A DNA stretch of 64,000 nt from Flexibacter flexilis DSM 6793 (GTDB lineage: Bacteria > Bacteroidota > Bacteroidia > Cytophagales > Flexibacteraceae). A program made the translations under genes and the position numbers. The notes below the pieces were generated by a model. The model was not told the origin of the DNA. It worked only from the letters and a program-made list of their open reading frames with translations, and ran no database searches. The stretch lies in NCBI RefSeq assembly GCF_900112255.1, contig NZ_FOLE01000006.1:62001-126000 (forward strand), read 5' to 3'. This document shows, in pieces, positions 57,614 through 64,000 of this stretch. Numbering within the stretch: position 1 is the stretch's first letter; every line of letters begins with the position of its first letter.

Positions 57614-59278
57614 ATGGCTGGAGGAAAAGAGACCCCAAGACAGAAACTTATTGGGCTAATGTATTTGGTACTATTGGCCATGCTTGCACTTCAAGTTAGT
57701 TCTGCGATTATTCAGAAATTTCAATTTTTGAATTCAAGCCTTGAAGGCGCACTTGATATAGCTGAATCTAAAAATAAATCGGTAGTTGCTGGTATCGAAG
57801 CTGCTGTTGCAGAGCGTAAAAACCAAGCTAAAGATAAGGCTGTTTTAGAAAAAGCGAAGGAAGTTAAATCTAAAAGTGACGAAATAATCAAGTATTTGGC
57901 TGATTTAAAGCATGAGTTGATTATGGTTACTGCTGATGACCCTACGTCTAAAGACGGTAAAGATGAGAACGGCAACTATAAGGGAGCTAAAGAAGAAGAC
58001 AAGGTGTCTCAATTGATGGTTGTAGGTGATCCTACTAAACCTAAGCATAATGGCAAAGCTTATGTACTTAAGGAAAAACTTAATGCATTTACTGCTTACA
58101 TTAATGGCTTGAGTCATGATGGTAAACCATTGGTTGCTTCTCCTTATCCAAATCTAGCTCTTGATGGTAAAGAAGACCCTATTACCAAAAAGGATAGAGA
58201 CCAAAATATTAAAGATTTTGCATCTTTGAATTTTGAGCAAACCCCGATGATTGCTGCTCTCGCTGTACTTACAGATAAGCAAAATCGCGTTGCTGCTATG
58301 GAAGCAGAAGTATTGAAAGCTATTGCTAGTGAGCTTGGTGCTGATGAAGTTAGATTCGATAAAATCAACGCAATGTTCCGTGCTAGCTCTAAAGTAGTTG
58401 CTGCTGGTACTAATTATGAAGCTGAGATGTTTATTGCTGCCCAAGCTACTGCGATAAAACCAACGATGACTTACAATGGTAAGCCTATTGAAGTAAAAGA
58501 TGGTGTTGGTACTATTAAGTTTAAAGCAGCGGCATCTTCTTATGACGCAGAAGGTAACTCTAAGCAAAATTGGAAAGGTACTATTACACTTCCTTTGCCA
58601 GGTAGAGGAGATACAACGTTCAAGTTGGATGCTGAGTATATTGTGGCTAAACCTGTAATTGAAGTTACTTCGGCTGCTGTACAAGGTTTGTACTTTGATT
58701 GTGGTAATGAATTGAACATTAAAGTTCCTGCTTTAGGTGCAAATTATAAGCCAGCTTTTACTTCACCTAACGCAGCTATTTCAAGAACATCAGAACCTCA
58801 AAAGGTAATGGTAGTTCCTTCATCAAAAGATAAAGTTACGATTGCAGTTGCTAGCGATGGCTCTGCTATTGGTAATATAGTGTTTGATGTGAAAGAGCTT
58901 CCTCTTCCAAGAGTTGAGATTTTAGTAGGTGGTGCTCCTGTTAATCCTAAGAAAGCTTATTCTACGGGTTTACCAGGTATTCAAGTGAAAGTTGTTCCTG
59001 ATGCATCTGTTGCAGAAACAATGAAAAAAGATTGCCGTTATACAGTATCTGGTGAGCTTTCTGTAAGAAGAGGTTCTCGTATTGTAAACTCGGTTAAGTT
59101 TTCATCTCAAGATCCTAATAACTTGACATACAATGCAATGTTTGGAGGATTAGGTGAACTTAAACCAAACGACAATGTAGTAGTTGAAGTATTGGAGCTT
59201 AAAAGAACCAACTATAGAGATAATACTTCTAAAGTAACTGGTTTCCGCCCAATGGCATCTACTTTAGCTTTCCAATAG
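57614..59278 (+). CDS. gldM: T9SS motor/stator protein GldM (PorM)
   Basis: This 554-residue protein has a single transmembrane helix at about residues 13-33 (L-I-G-L-M-Y-L-V-L-L-A-M-L-A-L) preceded by G-G-K-E-T-P-R-Q-K. A helical D1 domain (about 35-240) and Ig-like domains D2-D4 follow; the last has P-R-V-E-I-L-V-G-G and the D-C-R-Y-T-V segment. The long periplasmic part carries motor torque from GldL to the GldK/N ring. Length and domain order match the family. Followed by a hairpin before gldN. Confidence 0.95.
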   Translation: MAGGKETPRQKLIGLMYLVLLAMLALQVSSAIIQKFQFLNSSLEGALDIAESKNKSVVAGIEAAVAERKNQAKDKAVLEKAKEVKSKSDEIIKYLADLKHELIMVTADDPTSKDGKDENGNYKGAKEEDKVSQLMVVGDPTKPKHNGKAYVLKEKLNAFTAYINGLSHDGKPLVASPYPNLALDGKEDPITKKDRDQNIKDFASLNFEQTPMIAALAVLTDKQNRVAAMEAEVLKAIASELGADEVRFDKINAMFRASSKVVAAGTNYEAEMFIAAQATAIKPTMTYNGKPIEVKDGVGTIKFKAAASSYDAEGNSKQNWKGTITLPLPGRGDTTFKLDAEYIVAKPVIEVTSAAVQGLYFDCGNELNIKVPALGANYKPAFTSPNAAISRTSEPQKVMVVPSSKDKVTIAVASDGSAIGNIVFDVKELPLPRVEILVGGAPVNPKKAYSTGLPGIQVKVVPDASVAETMKKDCRYTVSGELSVRRGSRIVNSVKFSSQDPNNLTYNAMFGGLGELKPNDNVVVEVLELKRTNYRDNTSKVTGFRPMASTLAFQ

Positions 59279-59290
59279 AAATGTATATTA

Positions 59291-59318
59291 AAAGTGAGGG
59301 AATTTATTCCCTCACTTT
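59291..59318 (+). terminator. Hairpin between gldM and gldN
   Basis: Perfect 12-base stem AAAGTGAGGGAA / TTCCCTCACTTT with a four-base loop, 12 bases after the gldM stop. Only CTATTGTT follows, so termination would be partial. It may set the gldM:gldN ratio or protect the gldKLM mRNA 3' end. Confidence 0.6.
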
Positions 59319-59349
59319 CTATTGTTAATCTTTAAAATCAGTACAGGTT

Positions 59350-60279
59350 ATGAATAAATTTAAAAGTATATTGGTTTTATCTTTGTCTCTGTTAGTTTTA
59401 CTTGCGAGTCCTGCTGCTGATGCACAGACAAGAAACAAGAAATCTAAAAGCAAGAAATCTACTAAGAAGACAACAGGTAGTTCGTCTGCTACGACAAGCA
59501 CAACGAACTCTGCCCCGATGGTAGCTCCTCCGCCACCAGAATTTACGACGGTAGAGCCTCCACAAACGGACTCCGCTGGCTATAACACATTGTCAGTGAG
59601 ACCTGTTCACAAATCAGACTTAATGTATAAAATGTCTGTTTGGCGTAAAATTGATTTATCAGAAAAGTGTAATACTCCTTGGTTTTCAGAAAGTAACCAG
59701 TTAACTAAATTCATAATTGAGGCAGTTGCTAGGGGAGAGCTGAAACCATATAAAGATGATTCTTTGGTAAAACAAATGTCTGCAGAGGCTTTCAACGAAA
59801 GATTGCTTGACCGTTCTGCTATGGCTGATGCTGGTGGAATCAGTAGCGCAAAAATTTACTTGAATCCACGTAAACTATATTTAATTGAGATTAAGGAAGA
59901 CTTGTTATTTGATAAGCAACGTTCTCGTTCTTATTATGATATGCAAACTCTTTCATTGATTCTTCCTGCTAAATTTAGTGGTGAAAAAGGTGCAGAGTTG
60001 CCTATCGCTACTTTTAAATATAAAGATTTAGTTCATTTGTTGGATAAAATACCTTCTGCAAAGTGGTATAATATTTCTAACAAAGCAGAAGATAAACGCA
60101 TGTCAGATGCTTTTGATTTACGTTTATTCTGTTCTCGCATTATCAAAATGGCTAACCCACTTGATAGACGTGTGGAAGAAGAACCTTCTTTGATTGGTAA
60201 TGATAAAGCTATCTTAATTGCATCGCAACGTCTAGAGCATGAAATCGTTGCTAACGAAGACGAGCTTTGGGATTATTAA
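59350..60279 (+). CDS. gldN: T9SS periplasmic ring protein GldN (PorN)
   Basis: The 309-residue protein has a signal peptide ending A-D-A-Q. A Lys/Ser-rich then Thr/Pro-rich linker follows to about residue 75. The conserved GldN domain (about 80-300) has V-R-P-V-H-K-S-D-L-M-Y-K-M-S-V-W-R-K-I-D, E-K-x-N-x-P-W-F, L-I-E-I-K-E-D-L-L-F-D and F-E/D-L-R-L-F-C-S-R-I. It forms the trans-periplasmic ring with GldK. Last gene of the operon, followed by a strong terminator. The basic linker (K-K-S-K-S-K-K-S) is notable but common in low-complexity T9SS linkers. Confidence 0.94.
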   Translation: MNKFKSILVLSLSLLVLLASPAADAQTRNKKSKSKKSTKKTTGSSSATTSTTNSAPMVAPPPPEFTTVEPPQTDSAGYNTLSVRPVHKSDLMYKMSVWRKIDLSEKCNTPWFSESNQLTKFIIEAVARGELKPYKDDSLVKQMSAEAFNERLLDRSAMADAGGISSAKIYLNPRKLYLIEIKEDLLFDKQRSRSYYDMQTLSLILPAKFSGEKGAELPIATFKYKDLVHLLDKIPSAKWYNISNKAEDKRMSDAFDLRLFCSRIIKMANPLDRRVEEEPSLIGNDKAILIASQRLEHEIVANEDELWDY

Positions 60280-60297
60280 GATTGAAAATATAAAAAC

Positions 60298-60327
60298 AAA
60301 AAAGCAGCTAGAGATAGCTGCTTTTTT
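60298..60327. terminator. Bidirectional terminator between gldN and the acyl-CoA dehydrogenase gene
   Basis: Perfect 13-base stem AAAAAAGCAGCTA / TAGCTGCTTTTTT with a four-base loop and T-runs on both strands, between convergent genes. Confidence 0.9.
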
Positions 60328-60343
60328 GTTTTTATACTGCTAC

Positions 60344-61510
60344 TTATTTTAATATTGCGCGAGATATAACAAGTTTTTGAATTTCACTTGTGCCTTCTCC
60401 TATCGTACAGAGCTTAGAATCTCTGTAATATCTTTCTACTGGGTAGTCTTTAGTAAATCCATATCCTCCAAAAATCTGAACTGCTTCGTTGGATACTTTA
60501 ACACAAACTTCAGACGCAAAATATTTGGCCATAGCGGATTCTTTGTTTACGTTTAAGCCTTTATTTTTCATGTCTGCTGCTTGGTAGGTTAGTAGTTTGG
60601 CTGCTTCGATTTCTGTAGCCATATCCGCTAATTTAAATGATATACCTTGAAATGCGGCAATGGGTTTGTTGAATTGATGACGCTCTTTTGAGTATTGTAC
60701 CGAAGCATCAAAAGCACCTTGAGCAATACCAAGGCTTAATGCGGCAATAGAGATTCTGCCCCCATCAAGCACTTTCATTGCTTGAATAAAGCCTTCGCCT
60801 ACGTTTCCAAGAATATTATCTTTATGCACACGGCAGTTATCAAAGATAAGCTCTGTTGTTTCGGAAGCTCGCATTCCTAATTTATCTTCTTTGCGGCCAG
60901 CAGAAAACCCTTTCGTTCCTTTTTCAATAACAAAAGCTGTCATGCCGTGCGAGTCACCTACTTCGCCTGTGCGTACGATTACTGTAGCCACATTGCCAGT
61001 TTTGCCATGCGTAATGAAATTTTTTGCACCATTGATTACCCAATAGTCACCATCTTGAACAGCAACAGTACGCATATTGCCTGAGTCCGAACCTGTGTTG
61101 GGCTCTGTAAGTCCCCAGGCACCAATCCACTCACCTGTGGCCAGTTTTGGCAACCATTTTCTTTTTTGTTCTGCGTTGGCAAATTGTAAAATATGGCCAG
61201 TGCAAAGCGAGTTATGAGCAGCCATTGATAAACCAATAGAAGGATCGATAGCAGATAATTCAGCAATGGCTGTTACATATTCTAAATAACCAAACCCTGC
61301 TCCGCCATACTCTTCGGGTACGAGTACGCCCATTAGACCAAGTTTTCCCATTTTATGAAATACTTCTACAGGAAACTCTTGTGTTTCATCCCATTCGCGC
61401 ATTTTTGGTTTAATCTCTTTTGCTCCAAAATCGCGCACCATTTGAGCTATCATTTGTTGATTTTCGGTCAAACCAAAGTTGAGACCTCGCTCTAATAATT
61501 CCATTTCCAT
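60344..61510 (-). CDS. Acyl-CoA dehydrogenase
   Basis: This 388-residue flavoenzyme oxidises an acyl-CoA to the 2-enoyl-CoA and passes electrons to ETF. FAD and substrate motifs are present: W-G-L-T-E-P-N-T-G-S-D, the F-I-T-H-G motif, and R-x-Q-F-x-K-P-I. A Glu372 in I-G-E-G-T-S-E-I-Q is in the position of the MCAD catalytic base. The sequence type is that of short/branched-chain enzymes; exact chain length cannot be set. Monocistronic on the minus strand. Confidence 0.95.
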   Translation of the reverse strand: MEMELLERGLNFGLTENQQMIAQMVRDFGAKEIKPKMREWDETQEFPVEVFHKMGKLGLMGVLVPEEYGGAGFGYLEYVTAIAELSAIDPSIGLSMAAHNSLCTGHILQFANAEQKRKWLPKLATGEWIGAWGLTEPNTGSDSGNMRTVAVQDGDYWVINGAKNFITHGKTGNVATVIVRTGEVGDSHGMTAFVIEKGTKGFSAGRKEDKLGMRASETTELIFDNCRVHKDNILGNVGEGFIQAMKVLDGGRISIAALSLGIAQGAFDASVQYSKERHQFNKPIAAFQGISFKLADMATEIEAAKLLTYQAADMKNKGLNVNKESAMAKYFASEVCVKVSNEAVQIFGGYGFTKDYPVERYYRDSKLCTIGEGTSEIQKLVISRAILK

Positions 61511-61728
61511 AATTAGTTATTTGGGTGTATTTAGGGATAATTTTTTACGAAAATAAGAAAAATAATTTGCGATAGGCAAAATATCTTTTTAGTATATCTA
61601 GTGTTGTATGGTGATTTTCAAATTTTTATTTTGTTTAATTCTGATTTTCGATAGAAGACGCTGATTTCTTGAAATTGTTTTAATAAAGTCATGCTATTTT
61701 TAGTGGCCTTATTTTATATTTTTAATTA

Positions 61729-62799
61729 TTGACTAAAGCAGAAATATTACTTTTGCTGCATAATTTAAGTAGCTATCACAAAATGACGGTACAAAAGAGA
61801 ATTGAGGCATTTGCGCAGTTGGGAACATATTTGCAAAACATTGCTGAAGACGAATTACATTCACTGGCTTGGCGTGCTCAAAATGCCAATAATTGGTTTA
61901 CGATAGAAAGTGTAACGACGGCGTTAGTCAATATAGGGCAAATGCTAAATACTTCAGATTTGGAGCATTGGGCGAGCAAGTATCCTATAAGCGAGAAGCT
62001 CACAGATAGGAAAGTTGGTGTAGTAATGGCTGGAAATATTCCTGCTGTGGGTTTTCATGATTGGCTGTGTGTGGTATTGGCTGGCCATCAGGCGTATCTT
62101 AAATTAAGTGCATTAGACGCTGTATTGATGCATTGGTTGGTAACAAAATTGGCGGAGTTAGTCCCAGAAATGGCCGCGCGTACACATATTGCCGAACGCC
62201 TTAATGATGTTGATGTAATTATTGCGACAGGCAGTGATAATTCTGCGCGGTATTTTTCTCATTATTTTGGTAAAAAACCAAATATTATTCGACAAAATAG
62301 AACTTCCGTCGCGATTCTTACAGGCACTGAAACGGAAGAGGAACTTCAGCAATTAGGTTCGGATATTTTTACTTACTATGGCTTGGGTTGTAGGAATGTT
62401 TCTAAGATTTTTATTCCAGAAAGCTATGATTTAGTCCCCTTTTTGGCCGCGCAAGAGGTATATTCATACGTTCAAAATCACCACAAATACCATAATAATT
62501 ATGATTACAATAAATCTATTTATTTGGTAAATAGAACGCCACATTTAGATACGGGTTTTTTAGTGGTAGCTGAATCACAAGAACTAGTTTCGCCTGTATC
62601 AGTGTTATATTACGAACGTTATGCCAACGAACAAGATTTATTAGATAAAATTACGGCTCTTGAATCCAAAATTCAGTGTGTAGTTACGAATAAAATAATT
62701 GATTTTCAGCGAATTGTTAAGTACGGAAAAGCTCAATCTCCTTTGCTTGCTGATTACGCTGATGGTGTTGATACAATGTTATTTCTTACCCAGAATTGA
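61729..62799 (+). CDS. LuxC-family acyl-CoA reductase
   Basis: This 356-residue aldehyde-dehydrogenase-fold enzyme reduces an acyl-CoA or acyl-enzyme to an aldehyde with NAD(P)H. The family pattern is visible: V-G-V-V-M-A-G-N-I-P-A-V-G-F-H-D, I-I-A-T-G-S-D-N-S-A-R-Y, R-x-N-R-T-S-V-A, and the nucleophile Cys221 in Y-G-L-G-C-R-N-V-S-K. No luxD/E or luciferase genes are present, so the product is not for light. The start is a TTG at 61729; the next ATG (61783) would cut off a helix. hslV starts three bases after its stop, so the two are co-transcribed. Confidence 0.85.
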   Translation: MTKAEILLLLHNLSSYHKMTVQKRIEAFAQLGTYLQNIAEDELHSLAWRAQNANNWFTIESVTTALVNIGQMLNTSDLEHWASKYPISEKLTDRKVGVVMAGNIPAVGFHDWLCVVLAGHQAYLKLSALDAVLMHWLVTKLAELVPEMAARTHIAERLNDVDVIIATGSDNSARYFSHYFGKKPNIIRQNRTSVAILTGTETEEELQQLGSDIFTYYGLGCRNVSKIFIPESYDLVPFLAAQEVYSYVQNHHKYHNNYDYNKSIYLVNRTPHLDTGFLVVAESQELVSPVSVLYYERYANEQDLLDKITALESKIQCVVTNKIIDFQRIVKYGKAQSPLLADYADGVDTMLFLTQN

Positions 62800-62801
62800 T
62801 A

Positions 62802-63359
62802 ATGAACGAATTAAAACCTATCATAAAATCTACTACGGTAGTGGCCATTGTGCATAATGGTCAAGTGGCTATTGGTGCTGATGGTCAGGCTACAATGAAT
62901 AATACTGTAGCTAAAAGTAATGTTAAGAAAATCCGAAAACTGCATGACGGAAAAATTGTAACTGGTTTTGCGGGTTCTACGGCGGATGCTTTTACACTTT
63001 TAGATCGCTTCGATGAAAAGCTAAACGCATATCGCGGGAATATGAAACGCGCCGCAATTGAGTTGGCTAAAGACTGGCGCACAGATCGTTATCTACGTAA
63101 GTTGGAAGCGATGTTGATTTGCGCGGACGCACAAGAAGTTTTGATTATTTCGGGAACGGGGGATGTACTAGAACCAGACAATGGTGTTGCTACAATTGGT
63201 TCGGGAAGTATGTATGCGCAAGCCGCCGCTTTAGCCCTAAAAAAACACGCGCCACATATGTCCGCAGAAGAAATAGTGCGCGAAAGTCTTCATATTGCTG
63301 CGGATATTTGCATTTATACAAATCATAATTTGATTATAGAAACGGTAAAAGCCAACTAG
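62802..63359 (+). CDS. hslV: ATP-dependent protease peptidase subunit HslV
   Basis: This 185-residue Ntn-hydrolase subunit forms the HslV dodecamer. After a short propeptide (about ten residues) the mature chain begins at the nucleophilic Thr11 of S-T-T-V-V-A. Other signatures are A-I-G-A-D-G-Q-A-T, G-F-A-G-S-T-A-D-A-F-T-L and the closing I-A-A-D-I-C-I-Y-T-N. The ATPase partner HslU is not adjacent; downstream comes a 324-base gap and an unrelated exported protein. Start chosen at the ATG 62802 rather than an overlapping TTG. Confidence 0.95.
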   Translation: MNELKPIIKSTTVVAIVHNGQVAIGADGQATMNNTVAKSNVKKIRKLHDGKIVTGFAGSTADAFTLLDRFDEKLNAYRGNMKRAAIELAKDWRTDRYLRKLEAMLICADAQEVLIISGTGDVLEPDNGVATIGSGSMYAQAAALALKKHAPHMSAEEIVRESLHIAADICIYTNHNLIIETVKAN

Positions 63360-63683
63360 TTGTTTATTTTTTATAGAAGGGTATTGTCAAAATCATAGTT
63401 TGTGTAATTGTATTTTTGAGCGATAAAATATTGAAACATGATTCTTTTTTGAAATTATGGCAAAAAAATATTATTCTGAATAATTCAATTATTTAAAACA
63501 ATATTTTACGATACAGGATATAATTATTTTTATTACCCAGAAAACCAATTATTGTAAAATATTCTACTTTTTACCGCAGTGTGTGTGTGTGATTCTTTGA
63601 GGGGATACTACCGAACGAACTACTAAATTTACTATATTTACAGCCAATATTATGTTTTTTCTAAACTAACAAAACTCCTTTTG
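63360..63683. other. AT-rich intergenic stretch after hslV
   Basis: These 324 bases have no open frame of note. A TATTTTTG box (63411-63418) matches the -7 consensus but is 266 bases from the next ATG and lacks a well-spaced TTG. A short GT run lies at about 63581-63591. No convincing terminator or RNA gene is seen. Confidence 0.45.
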
Positions 63684-64000
63684 ATGAAAAATTTAAAATC
63701 TTTTTTCGCAGCTATTATACTAATGTGCTGTGTGGTAGTGCAAGCGCACGCACAAACTGATACGAGAAGAAACAAAGCTCAGCTTTCCTTACAAGGTAAA
63801 ACAGAGACTTATAACTATGAGAGTAAGGCTGTTACCTTCTACCTTAATATGGAGAATAAATCAGTGAATTTTTATGCGAAGTCTTATACATTTGTAATGG
63901 ATATGCCTGATAGTGAGCAAAAAGTATTACTTATTAATGCGTTGCGCATGAACAGTGAAAAATCTGCTGTAATAGAGTTCAAATCTCCTTTGCCCGCTAA
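63684..64000 (+). CDS. YceI-like exported protein, cut off by the window end
   Basis: This is the 5' part of a gene: 105 full codons are visible and the frame runs off the window. The signal peptide ends A-H-A-Q. The mature part matches the protein at 42856 nearly residue by residue over the visible length: N-K-A-Q-L-S-L-Q-G, Y-E-S-K-A-V-T, V-N-F-Y-A-K-S-Y-T-F-V-M-D-M-P-D, L-L-I-N-A-L-R-M-N. It therefore belongs to the same YceI-like family. The downstream partner cannot be seen. Confidence 0.8.
   Translation, partial: MKNLKSFFAAIILMCCVVVQAHAQTDTRRNKAQLSLQGKTETYNYESKAVTFYLNMENKSVNFYAKSYTFVMDMPDSEQKVLLINALRMNSEKSAVIEFKSPLPA

Noticed and set aside
61729-62799. LuxC-like gene as part of a bioluminescence operon
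   Set aside because: No luciferase, luxD or luxE is nearby. LuxC-type reductases without light production are common in Bacteroidota.

Overview
The window looks like chromosomal DNA of a gliding member of the Bacteroidota, most likely order Cytophagales. It carries a complete core type IX secretion (T9SS)/gliding cluster (porP-gldK-gldL-gldM-gldN), two secreted proteins ending in T9SS type A sorting domains, S46 and S9 peptidases, several PorG-like barrel proteins, the rpoC-DUF3467 pair, a DUF4271-hemD pair, and promoters of the Bacteroidota type (TTG-N19..23-TAnnTTTG) instead of sigma70 -35/-10 boxes. Shine-Dalgarno sequences are mostly absent. I see no rRNA, tRNA, CRISPR array, transposase or prophage.

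Layout. 1-5.8 kb: OsmC protein, amino-acid permease, S46 dipeptidyl-peptidase, stand-alone nuoH. 6.2-14.4 kb: a 1647-residue T9SS-exported protein built from three ~400-residue modules, a SPOR lipoprotein, a barrel protein, and a GT9-like/3HCDH-like overlapping pair. 14.4-23.0 kb: a minus-strand run (HPt protein, GtrA, thyA, DUF1963, esterase, ABC ATPase, beta-lactamase-fold hydrolase, acyltransferase, then DPP-IV-type peptidase behind its own terminator). 23.3-27.6 kb: Ppx/GppA, a barrel protein, fatty-acid desaturase, aminotransferase, DUF3467. 27.7-33.6 kb: rpoC (with no rpoB beside it) and two thioredoxin-fold proteins. 33.9-36.8 kb: an LRR-Roc-COR-TIR protein, the most striking gene here. 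37.0-39.9 kb: rsmI, a 650-bp tandem-repeat/palindrome locus, a thioredoxin-fold protein, pyrR. 40.1-47.5 kb: prfA, a T9SS cargo with a YceI-like partner, a Cys-cluster protein, solitary paaA, a sugar aminotransferase, nadK. 47.7-53.6 kb: two tandem PorG-like proteins, an alkyltransferase-like protein, an Omp85 protein, a WecA-type transferase, DUF4271. 53.7-60.3 kb: hemD and the T9SS core. 60.3-64 kb: acyl-CoA dehydrogenase, LuxC-type reductase, hslV, and a window-edge paralogue of the YceI-like gene.

How it fits together. GldL/GldM form the proton-driven motor, GldK/GldN the periplasmic/outer-membrane ring, and PorP and the PorG-like proteins outer-membrane parts. The proteins at 6.2 and 41.4 kb are the cargo seen here. 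The LRR-Roc-COR-TIR protein has the sensor-GTPase-TIR layout expected of an NLR-like immune or cell-death protein; that role is inference from architecture. Several genes normally found in operons stand alone (nuoH, paaA, rpoC, hslV, pyrR), suggesting a genome in which classical operons are broken up.
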